Origin: DATKWS01 sp035529435
Lineage (GTDB): Bacteria; Krumholzibacteriota; Krumholzibacteriia; Krumholzibacteriales; Krumholzibacteriaceae
Length of the DNA stretch: 15,288 nucleotides
Reading direction: 5' to 3'
Assembly (NCBI GenBank): GCA_035529435.1
Contig: DATKWS010000213.1
Location: forward strand, 1-15,288
Under the pieces are notes generated by a model that was given only the letters and a program-made list of their open reading frames with translations, had not been told where the DNA came from and made no database searches. Below are positions 6,929 to 13,568 of this stretch, piece by piece. The translations under genes and the position numbers were made by a program. Numbering within the stretch: the first letter of the stretch is position 1; each line of letters begins with the position of its first letter.

Positions 6929-8418
6929 GTAAGGCGAGTCAGTTACGACATAGAGCGCAGGAATTTCTCAAGAAGGGCAAGCTGGACAAAGCCATCGAGG
7001 AATACAAGAAGCTCGTGCAGGTGGAATCGCGCAACCCGAACCTTTACAACGAGCTCGGGGACCTCTTTTTGAAGGCGGAGGACCGGGTACAGGCCGTTTC
7101 CTGTCTCGAGAAGGCATCGGTCAACTACGAGAAGGTGGCGCTGTACAACAACGCCGTAGCGGTATGTAAAAAAATCCTCAGGGTGGTTCCCAATCGCCTC
7201 GAGACGATTTTCAAGTTGGGCGAGCTCAAGGCCAAACAGAAGTTTGAGGGCGAGGCGGCCGGCTACTTCTCCCAGTATCTCCAGCGCATGCTTGGCGAAT
7301 CGCCGGGCTCCACCGAAGGGGTCCAGGAAAAGCTCGATCTCATGCTCGAGTACATGCGTGATCGCGAGGATATCATCGGCGCCGTGGCGGAGCTGTACGG
7401 CCGGCTCGGATTCAAGGTCAAGGCAGCCGGATTATTCGCCGGCATCGTCCGCCGGTTGGAGGGGGAGGGGGAGTCACGGCGGGCCGACATCTACAGGAAT
7501 TCCATCGAGAGCTTGAAACCGTCTCTCTCGTCCGAGGAACTCGCGGTGCTGGACAAGCAGTTATCCAGTGCCGGAGAGGGATGCGGGGACCTCGAGAAGG
7601 ATCTACGCTCGGCGGTCGACGAGGTATTCGAGACCGCGGAAGAGGTCGATATGATGATTCCGACCGACTCCGCGGCAGATCCCGGAACCGCTGACGGCGG
7701 GGATGATTTATCCTACCGTGCCGATGGAACAGCAGCGACGGCGGGATCGAAAACCGGTGGAGCCGTTTCACCTGAAGAAGTGTCATCGGTTCCGGGCGGT
7801 GCGTCGGCATCCCGGCCGGCAATGGACCTTCATGAGATACCGGGGGCGGAGGGTGCGGGCAAGACGGCCCAGCACGTGGCGGTCGAGGAGCGGGCGGTAC
7901 CGGAGGTGGCGGAGGATGTGACGGAGAACGAGGTGGTGGAAGAGTTGTTCAATCGGGCCGTGGAAGAGCAGCCTGATCCCGGGGCCGATGCGACCAGCGA
8001 TGGGGAGGCGGAGGACTTCGCACGCGAGATCACGAGCGATGTCGAGGAGGACGATTACCGGAGCCATTACGATCTCGGCATGGCGTACATCGAGATGGCC
8101 CTGTTCGATGAAGCGGTCAAGGAGCTTCAGATCGCTTCACGATCCGAGCAGCTGCACCTCAGGAGCATCGAGATGATCGGCCACTGTTTTCTGATGCAGA
8201 ATAATCCGCGGCTTGCGGTCAAGCAGCTCCAGCGCGGACTCGCGAAGGCGAGCGAGGCGGGGGTCGAGAGCCTCGGCATTCATTACAATCTCGGGCTGGC
8301 CTACGAGATGCTCGACGAAGCGGACAAGGCCAGGGAATACTTCGAAGAAGTATACATCGTCGACGTTACCTTCCGCGACGTTGCCGAGAAGATGAAGAAA
8401 TACGGTAACGCGCGGTAA
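6925..8418 (+). CDS. TPR-linker-TPR scaffold protein
   Basis: A 497-aa soluble protein with no signal peptide or membrane segment, so probably cytoplasmic. The N-terminal half (about 1-185) is helical TPR repeats (EFLKKGKLDKAIEEYKKL, LYNELGDLFLK and similar). Residues about 215-370 form an acidic, Ala/Gly/Ser/Glu-rich linker of low complexity that is probably disordered. The C-terminal block (about 374-490) is again TPR (HYDLGMAYIEMALFDEAVKE, IHYNLGLAYEMLDEADKAR). It starts at TTG overlapping the hutI stop, with GAGG 7 nt upstream. No catalytic motif is visible. TPR proteins of this layout usually assemble complexes, and the C-terminal block recalls the cytoplasmic end of FimV-type pilus-associated proteins; that similarity is inferred from layout only. 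Partner unknown. Confidence 0.85.
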   Translation: MSKASQLRHRAQEFLKKGKLDKAIEEYKKLVQVESRNPNLYNELGDLFLKAEDRVQAVSCLEKASVNYEKVALYNNAVAVCKKILRVVPNRLETIFKLGELKAKQKFEGEAAGYFSQYLQRMLGESPGSTEGVQEKLDLMLEYMRDREDIIGAVAELYGRLGFKVKAAGLFAGIVRRLEGEGESRRADIYRNSIESLKPSLSSEELAVLDKQLSSAGEGCGDLEKDLRSAVDEVFETAEEVDMMIPTDSAADPGTADGGDDLSYRADGTAATAGSKTGGAVSPEEVSSVPGGASASRPAMDLHEIPGAEGAGKTAQHVAVEERAVPEVAEDVTENEVVEELFNRAVEEQPDPGADATSDGEAEDFAREITSDVEEDDYRSHYDLGMAYIEMALFDEAVKELQIASRSEQLHLRSIEMIGHCFLMQNNPRLAVKQLQRGLAKASEAGVESLGIHYNLGLAYEMLDEADKAREYFEEVYIVDVTFRDVAEKMKKYGNAR

Positions 8419-8429
8419 AGCTGGTTGGA

Positions 8430-9266
8430 ATGGAACCTCCCTGCGATCTTCACCTCCATTCGTACTATTCAGATGGAAACCTCTCGCCCGCAGCGCTCGT
8501 CGAACGCGCACGGGATGCGGGTTTGTCCGCCGTATCGATAACCGATCATGATACGGTGAGCGGCCAGGAGGAGTCACGGCGTGCAGGACGGGAGTACGGC
8601 GTCGAGGTTCTGAGCGGCATCGAATTCAGCGTGATGGAATGGGGACATCAGATTCACATCCTCGGTTACTGCTACGACACGGGCGATCGGCGCCTCGGCG
8701 AGCGTGTCCGTTTTCTCGAGGAATCGAGGATGGCGCGCGCGCGCGCGATCGTTGAACGGCTTGCCCTGTGCGGTATCCGGATTTCATTCGACGAAGTGCG
8801 CGCCGTGTCCGGCCGGGGAACAATGGGGAGGCCGCACATCGCCAGGGTGCTTCTACGCCGCGGGATCGTCGGCAACATCCAGGATGCGTTCGGCCGTTAT
8901 ATCGGCACCGGGCGGCCCGCCTACGTGGCAAAGACCGTTCTCCCGGTCGAGGAGGTTTTCCGTCTCATCATGGATGCCGGCGGAGTGCCCGTCTGGGCGC
9001 ATCCGGGGGCGATGATCAGGAAGCGATCGATCCTCGATACTCTGTGCAGCCTCGGAGTGCGTGGTATCGAGGTCTGGCACCCGAATCATCCGGAGCGGCT
9101 GGTGGAGGAGATCGATCGCGTGGCGCTGAAGCGGGGACTGATTCGAACCGGGGGTTCCGATTATCACTTCACCGATGCAATGAAGGCCGATGTGGGGGGT
9201 ATTTCGGCGCCGTACGATTCCGTGATCGCGCTCCGGAAGGCCGCCGTCGCGGTGCGGGAATCGTGA
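8430..9266 (+). CDS. PHP-domain phosphoesterase (RNase AM / TrpH-YciV type)
   Basis: A 278-aa metal-dependent phosphoesterase of the stand-alone PHP family. Relatives (E. coli YciV/RNase AM, Chromobacterium TrpH) hydrolyse nucleoside 3',5'-bisphosphates or the 5' ends of short RNAs; that activity is inferred here. All PHP motifs are present: DLHLHS (H8, H10), SDG (D15), ITDHDT (D39-D41), GIEFS (E65), IHILGY (H76), RPHIARVL (H136), WAHPG (H191), HPNH (H217, H220) and GGSDYH (D244, H246). The length is typical. The ATG at 8430 has only a weak upstream GGTTGGA site, but it begins directly at the domain. It lies 11 bp after the TPR gene, so it is probably the last gene of the hutI-TPR-PHP unit. 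A 15-nt alternating G/C run occurs inside at 8733-8747. Confidence 0.92.
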   Translation: MEPPCDLHLHSYYSDGNLSPAALVERARDAGLSAVSITDHDTVSGQEESRRAGREYGVEVLSGIEFSVMEWGHQIHILGYCYDTGDRRLGERVRFLEESRMARARAIVERLALCGIRISFDEVRAVSGRGTMGRPHIARVLLRRGIVGNIQDAFGRYIGTGRPAYVAKTVLPVEEVFRLIMDAGGVPVWAHPGAMIRKRSILDTLCSLGVRGIEVWHPNHPERLVEEIDRVALKRGLIRTGGSDYHFTDAMKADVGGISAPYDSVIALRKAAVAVRES

Positions 9267-9267
9267 G

Positions 9268-9300
9268 GGTCACGGCGCCGTCGCGCGACGCACGTGAACC
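9268..9300 (+). terminator. Strong hairpin after the PHP gene (terminator-like, no T tract)
   Basis: Starting 2 nt after the PHP stop, GGT-CACG pairs with CGTG-A-ACC (7 bp, one bulged A). Inside, CGTC pairs with GACG around a GCGC loop after a short internal loop. No T run follows, so Rho-independent termination is not assured. It may instead stabilise the mRNA 3' end. Its position between a finished gene and a promoter candidate supports a transcript boundary. Confidence 0.45.
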
Positions 9301-9348
9301 GCGTCACAACCGGTTGCGACCAGGGGAATGCGCCGCGGGACATTTGAC

Positions 9349-9377
9349 TTGACCGGGTACATACGCTCATTTACAGT
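9349..9377 (+). promoter_or_regulatory. Sigma-70-type promoter candidate for the TonB-dependent receptor
   Basis: TTGACC (9349-9354), a 17-bp spacer, then TACAGT (9372-9377): 5/6 and 4/6 matches to consensus at ideal spacing. It lies downstream of the preceding hairpin. If used, transcription would begin near 9384 and the receptor must start downstream, which agrees with the ATG at 9457. Confidence 0.4.
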
Positions 9378-9456
9378 CCCCTCAAAGATGCAGTCCGGCC
9401 TCCCTCACGGATGCATGTTCGGGGGCCATTGTAGTGGTGATGGGCAGCGATCCGGC

Positions 9457-11298
9457 ATGGTGACACCAGTACGGCATGATATCGGAACACACCGGTTGTT
9501 CATCCCCGAGATCATTTGTGCCCTCGCCGTTGTGGCGCTCGTCCTGCCGACGGCAGGTGTGTGCGCGCAGGATGCCGGTGATGCATCCCCCGACGTTTCA
9601 CTGCTCTTTCCAACCGAAGTATTCGTGATAACGGCGGACGAGCTCGTCCGGTACAATATCCACACGCTCGAGGATATCCTCGAGGTGCTGCCGGGGGTTG
9701 TTCACTGGATAGCCGGTCCTCGAGGCTCGAGCTCCGGGTTCTCGATAGACGGGAAGGGATACCGTGGCGTCACGTTGCTCGTCAACGGAAAGCCGTTCTA
9801 CGATCCCTATACGTTCGAAGCCCTCGCACGTTTTCTCCCCATATCGCGCCTCGAACGCGTCGAGGTGATCTACAGCGGCTCTCCTCTTCTCACGGGGGAT
9901 GTGTCATCGAATGGCGCGATCAATTTCGTGATTCGTGAGGGTGGGGAGAAGGGACCGCGCTCCGAGGCGAATTTCACGTACGGGAGAAACAACAGGCGGG
10001 CCCGCCGCGTGTGGTTCTCGACGCCGCAGGCGCGCATCGGGGCCGCCCTGGCGTACGACGAGTATCTCCAGGGTGCCTTCGAATCGTATATTCCCCTGCC
10101 GAAGAGAAGAATCGGGGATTACGATACACGGTCGGTTCTCATGGATGTCTGCATGAATACCGATGCCGGCGACGAGGTTCTGGTACGTCTCCACCGGTAC
10201 GAGGACACATACGTGGGGACCGCGTATTCGTCGGTGGAGGATGTCCGCTATGCTGGATTCGACACGGAGATCAGGTATCGAAAGAACGGTTTTTCCGCCT
10301 CGGTCGAGCAGCGCAGTTTCTCTCTGTCCCGCCGCTCGGTGCGGCGCTCCGATCTCATGACCACGGGAACGGCGGGGTGGGGCGGAATGATCGGTGGGGT
10401 TTCCGCACGTACCTTCGTGTCCGCGAGGCGCACCACCTGCACGCACACGGAGGGGGGCGTCGCGTTCGATCCATCGTTCCATCGCATCGAGGGGGGTATC
10501 TTCGCCGGCGGCGATGCACGCGGTGCACTGGCATGGCGGCTGGGAATCTACGGCGGCACGCACAGTGTCGTGGGTTCCTACCTCGGCGGCGAAATGGGCG
10601 TCAGACGGGGGAATGGACATGGATTCTCGCTCTCCGTGATGGCTTCACGGCGACTGCGAATCCCATCCGCTCAGGAACTCTTTCAGCCGGAAATCGCCGG
10701 GGAAACGACACAGACGATTCAGACCGTCTCGACCTCGGGCAACGAGGCGCTTTCACCGGAGATCAACGAGGAGCTTGCGTTGGGGGCGGCCTTCTCCGGC
10801 GTATTCTCGCTCGATATCTTCGCCAGGCGGGAACATTCACGCATCATCCTGTCGGGCGGTGAACCGGCGGTCTACAGCGCCGGGGGCACGGGTACCGTTT
10901 TCGGGCTCCGCGGTTCCCTCGCGCGTTGTGACACGGTTTACGGATTCCGGTACCGCGTGACGGCCAACACCGAGTACTTCGGAGAACGGAGTGAGCACAC
11001 CGGCGGGATCCCCGAATACCGGTGCCGCGGCGGGCTTGCACTCGAACACGCCGTCTTCAAGCAAACAGAGACCATCGGGCTCCGGTGTGATGTCGAGTTC
11101 GTGGGTGAACGTCCCTGGGAAGCGGCGACACTCGGTTCGTACGTGGTGAGCGACGCCGCCGCATCGATGACGATCCTGGGCGCGACGATAACGGTTCAAA
11201 TGAAAAATCTCTTCGATACATCGTACGAAACGTACCCGGGATTCCGCATGCCGGAGCGGCACTACGTGATCGGCGTCCTCTGGGAATTCTTCGACTGA
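9457..11298 (+). CDS. TonB-dependent outer-membrane receptor
   Basis: An outer-membrane beta-barrel for TonB/ExbBD-energised uptake; substrate unknown. From ATG 9457 the protein is 613 aa. It has a signal peptide with hydrophobic core IICALAVVALVLPTAG and probable cleavage after VCA (residue 37). The plug domain follows (about 50-160): TLEDILEVLPGV, FSIDGKGYRGVTLLVNG, LERVEVIYSGSP, GAINFVI. The rest is beta-barrel, ending with NLFDTSYETYPGFRMPERHY and GVLWEFFD, the usual terminal strand. The frame is open to an ATG at 9328, but that start would precede the promoter candidate and bury the signal peptide 43 residues in. None of the candidate starts has a good ribosome site. No TonB-ExbBD, periplasmic binding protein or ABC transporter gene is adjacent, so the context gives no hint of cargo. 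Confidence 0.9.
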   Translation: MVTPVRHDIGTHRLFIPEIICALAVVALVLPTAGVCAQDAGDASPDVSLLFPTEVFVITADELVRYNIHTLEDILEVLPGVVHWIAGPRGSSSGFSIDGKGYRGVTLLVNGKPFYDPYTFEALARFLPISRLERVEVIYSGSPLLTGDVSSNGAINFVIREGGEKGPRSEANFTYGRNNRRARRVWFSTPQARIGAALAYDEYLQGAFESYIPLPKRRIGDYDTRSVLMDVCMNTDAGDEVLVRLHRYEDTYVGTAYSSVEDVRYAGFDTEIRYRKNGFSASVEQRSFSLSRRSVRRSDLMTTGTAGWGGMIGGVSARTFVSARRTTCTHTEGGVAFDPSFHRIEGGIFAGGDARGALAWRLGIYGGTHSVVGSYLGGEMGVRRGNGHGFSLSVMASRRLRIPSAQELFQPEIAGETTQTIQTVSTSGNEALSPEINEELALGAAFSGVFSLDIFARREHSRIILSGGEPAVYSAGGTGTVFGLRGSLARCDTVYGFRYRVTANTEYFGERSEHTGGIPEYRCRGGLALEHAVFKQTETIGLRCDVEFVGERPWEAATLGSYVVSDAAASMTILGATITVQMKNLFDTSYETYPGFRMPERHYVIGVLWEFFD

Positions 11299-11674
11299 TA
11301 CGCGATCGATCACGACGGATACCCCTCCACGCTTCGTTCGTGCTACACCCGATCAATACGGTTACCCCGCATGATCGATTGGTAAAAAAATTGACATCGG
11401 ATAAACGGATTGCGCTGCTTCCGACATCGATCGGGCACGATCCGATCCATTTGCAATGTGCAATTATCCGTGCAAGCTGCGCATGGGCTGTCCGTTCGGC
11501 GGCGGCGGCGCTCCATCCCTGCGGAGTATGATGCACCGGCTGCGCGCGCCCATGTCACGGGATTTTTCGCCATTTTCCGCGCTCGTACCGGAGCAGCGGT
11601 CCACTCGTGCGCCCGTGGTCTCGTGACGATAGTATTCCCGTACATAACAATCCGTTAGAACGGGTTCCTCGTGA

Positions 11675-11689
11675 TGGCATGCTTATTGC
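11675..11689 (+). promoter_or_regulatory. Sigma-54 (-24/-12) promoter of the pil operon
   Basis: TGGCATG-CTTA-TTGC matches the TGGCACG-N4-TTGC consensus at 10 of 11 fixed positions, with the required 10 bp between the GG and GC doublets. Transcription would start near 11701, leaving a leader of about 110 nt before pilB. Sigma-54 control of pilin or pilus genes is known from Pseudomonas, Myxococcus and Geobacter (PilR-type activators). Control here is inferred from the site. Confidence 0.7.
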
Positions 11690-11755
11690 GGGACGGCAGT
11701 ATCTGTTCGGCATCGGAAGGACAACGAGAAACAAATGGCATGCTTCTCCCCGAAA

Positions 11756-11770
11756 TGGTGGAGGAATTGC
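11756..11770 (+). promoter_or_regulatory. Second, weaker -24/-12-like site
   Basis: TGGTGGA-GGAA-TTGC keeps the GG/GC doublets 10 bp apart and the TTGC box followed by TT, but departs from consensus in the CAC part of the -24 element. Transcription from it would start about 30 nt before pilB. It could equally be chance in a purine-rich leader. Confidence 0.2.
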
Positions 11771-11799
11771 TTTAGCTGCATCAGAGTTCTTTCACGGGC

Positions 11800-11804
11800 G
11801 GAGG
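11800..11804 (+). promoter_or_regulatory. Ribosome binding site fixing the TTG start of pilB
   Basis: GGAGG lies 6 nt before TTG at 11811. The protein made from this TTG begins exactly at the conserved GspE/PilB N-terminal domain, and 68 in-frame upstream codons have no recognisable content. Confidence 0.8.
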
Positions 11805-11810
11805 ACGTTC

Positions 11811-13490
11811 TTGAACGATAACATTGCCGATCAACTCCTGGAATCCAGTCTCATAACACAGGAGCAGCTCGAGCTTGCACTGTCCGAGCAGGGAAAGTCC
11901 GGGGGAAGTCTGGGTTACAATCTCGTCAAAACAGGCGCCATTTCGGAGAAGGCATTCTCGGAATTTCTTTCCCAGCAGTATCAAGTAGCAGCGGTCGACC
12001 TCGATGATCTCCATGCGGACGAGGACTCGGTGGAACTCATCCCCTCCGAGGTCGCCACCAAGTTCCAGGTCGTTCCGGTCAGGCGCGAGGGACGTATCCT
12101 CACCGTCGCCATGGCCAATCCCGACAATATCTTCGCGATAGACGACATCAAGTTCATAACCGGTCTCGAGGTCAATCCGGTCGTTGCGACCGAGACGTCG
12201 ATCAAGCGGGCCATCGATCGCTTCTACGACTCCGCGGACTCGCTGGCGGAGGTCATGCGTGACATGGAGGAGGATTTCGAGATCGTCGAGGAGATGGAGG
12301 AGGATCTCGGCCTGGCCGAGGTGCAGAGTGAAGACGCGCCGGTCGTCAAGCTGGTCAACTCGCTCATCTCCGATGCGGTCAACAAGGCCGCCAGCGATAT
12401 CCACATCGAATCATTCGAGAAGAACCTCCGGGCCCGGTTCAGAATCGACGGTGTGCTCCACGAAATGATGTCGCCCCCGATCAAGATGAAGGGGGCCATC
12501 ATCTCGCGTCTCAAGATCATGGCCGAGCTCGATATCGCCGAGAAACGCATTCCACAGGACGGGCGCATCAAGATCCGTATCGGGAGCAAGAAGATCGACC
12601 TCCGCGTCAGCACGCTTCCCACGATATTCGGCGAGAAGGTCGTGATGCGAATTCTCGACAAGAGCAACCTCCAGATCGATCTCACCAAGCTCGGATTCCA
12701 GCCCGACGAGTTGAAGAAATTTCTCAAGGCGATCGAAGCGCCCTACGGGATGGTTCTCGTCACCGGCCCCACGGGAAGCGGTAAGACGACGACGCTCTAC
12801 TCGGCCCTCAACCGGATCAACGTGACGAGCCAGAACATCATGACGGCCGAGGACCCGGTCGAGTACAACCTCGAGGGGATCAACCAGGTGAATGTTCACG
12901 AGGAGATCGGCCTCACATTCGCCTCCGCGCTCAAGGCGTTTCTGCGCCAGGATCCGAACATCGTGATGGTCGGCGAGGTCCGTGATCTCGAGACCGCATC
13001 GATCGCCGTGAAGGCGGCGCTCACGGGCCACCTCGTTCTCAGCACCGTTCACACGAACGACGCCCCGAGCACGATCAACAGGATGATCGATATGGGTATC
13101 GAACCCTTCCTCGTTGCGAGCTCCACCAACCTGATCCTCGCCCAGCGGCTGGTACGCCGGCTCTGCTCCAGTTGCAAGGAAGAGGTAAAAATGCATCCCG
13201 AAGCCATGCGGGAACTCGGTATCACCAATGAGGATCCATTCACCATATTCGAGGCGCGGGGATGTCAGAAATGCAGCAGTACCGGTTACAAGGGAAGGGT
13301 CGGCCTGTACGAGGTCATGCCGATATCCGAGGAGATCAGGGAGATGATTCTCAATCGATGTTCATCGAACGAGATCAAGATACAGGCGATCAACGAGGGG
13401 ATGATGTCTCTCAGGGTCGACGGAATCCAGAAACTCAAGAACGGCGCCACGTCCCTCGAAGAAGTGTTGCGGGAGACGACGAACAAGTAA
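11811..13490 (+). CDS. pilB: Type IV pilus extension ATPase PilB
   Basis: Cytoplasmic hexameric ATPase of the GspE/PilB family that drives pilin polymerisation through the platform protein PilC. From the TTG start it is 559 aa, the usual PilB length. Residues about 1-145 form the GspE/PilB N-terminal domain (QLLESSLITQEQLELAL, FQVVPVRREGRILTVAMANP). The motor domain has Walker A GPTGSGKT (319-326), Asp box AEDPVEY (346-352), Walker B MVGEVRD (386-392) and His box TGHLVLSTVHT (405-415). A zinc tetracysteine of the PilB/GspE kind is complete: C452, C455, C485 and C488. The acidic segment at about 150-175 (EVMRDMEEDFEIVEEMEEDL) is a linker. It is followed by pilT after 78 bp and then pilC, forming a motor operon behind a sigma-54 promoter. 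A GspE of type II secretion is less likely because pilT follows. Confidence 0.96.
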   Translation: MNDNIADQLLESSLITQEQLELALSEQGKSGGSLGYNLVKTGAISEKAFSEFLSQQYQVAAVDLDDLHADEDSVELIPSEVATKFQVVPVRREGRILTVAMANPDNIFAIDDIKFITGLEVNPVVATETSIKRAIDRFYDSADSLAEVMRDMEEDFEIVEEMEEDLGLAEVQSEDAPVVKLVNSLISDAVNKAASDIHIESFEKNLRARFRIDGVLHEMMSPPIKMKGAIISRLKIMAELDIAEKRIPQDGRIKIRIGSKKIDLRVSTLPTIFGEKVVMRILDKSNLQIDLTKLGFQPDELKKFLKAIEAPYGMVLVTGPTGSGKTTTLYSALNRINVTSQNIMTAEDPVEYNLEGINQVNVHEEIGLTFASALKAFLRQDPNIVMVGEVRDLETASIAVKAALTGHLVLSTVHTNDAPSTINRMIDMGIEPFLVASSTNLILAQRLVRRLCSSCKEEVKMHPEAMRELGITNEDPFTIFEARGCQKCSSTGYKGRVGLYEVMPISEEIREMILNRCSSNEIKIQAINEGMMSLRVDGIQKLKNGATSLEEVLRETTNK

Positions 13491-13535
13491 GGATCGATAC
13501 ATCACCGATGTGAAGGAAACAGAAAATACCTATTT

Positions 13536-13550
13536 ACGCCGTACAGGCGT
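13536..13550 (+). other. Small hairpin just before the pilT ribosome site
   Basis: ACGCC-GTACA-GGCGT forms a 5-bp stem 3 nt before the GGGGAGG ribosome site of pilT in the pilB-pilT spacer. It could modulate pilT translation or mRNA processing. Only the inverted repeat itself is observed. Confidence 0.4.
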
Positions 13551-13568
13551 GCGGGGGAGGAAAACCAG

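Larger units (their letters stand above)
11299..11810. other. 512-bp regulatory spacer upstream of pilB
   Basis: I see no supportable gene on either strand. The pilB frame is open across part of it, but without homology. It holds a sigma-54 promoter, a second weaker -24/-12-like site, and two inverted repeats: TTGCA-ATG-TGCAA (11451-11463) and CCGTT-AG-AACGG (11652-11663). The latter ends 11 bp before the -24 element. An isolated TTGACA (11391-11396) has no -10 partner. The length is unusual in this otherwise compact window. Confidence 0.7.

Noticed and set aside
9328..9456. Earlier ATG for the TonB-dependent receptor
   Set aside because: It would put 43 polar residues before the signal peptide and precede the promoter candidate; its AGGGGA is too close to the ATG to work well.
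9378..9456. Cobalamin or TPP riboswitch in the receptor leader
   Set aside because: The B12-box and TPP core sequences are not visible and the leader is only about 75 nt.
10011..10862. 283-codon plus-strand frame inside the receptor gene
   Set aside because: Arg/Gly-rich out-of-frame translation of a recognised gene.
11391..11396. Perfect TTGACA hexamer
   Set aside because: No -10-like hexamer at 16-18 bp, and no gene follows closely.
11304..11432. Three copies of GATCGAT or its complement in the pilB spacer
   Set aside because: GATCGA-type words are common throughout the coding regions of this window, so clustering is not significant.
11607..11810. 68-codon N-terminal extension of pilB from an upstream ATG
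   Set aside because: No homology, no ribosome site, and it overlaps the sigma-54 promoter; GGAGG plus TTG at 11811 gives a normal-length PilB.
12411..13196. 261-codon open frame on the minus strand opposite pilB
   Set aside because: A mirror of GC-rich codon structure within a certain gene; the translation is Asp/Arg/Leu/His-rich with no family motif.
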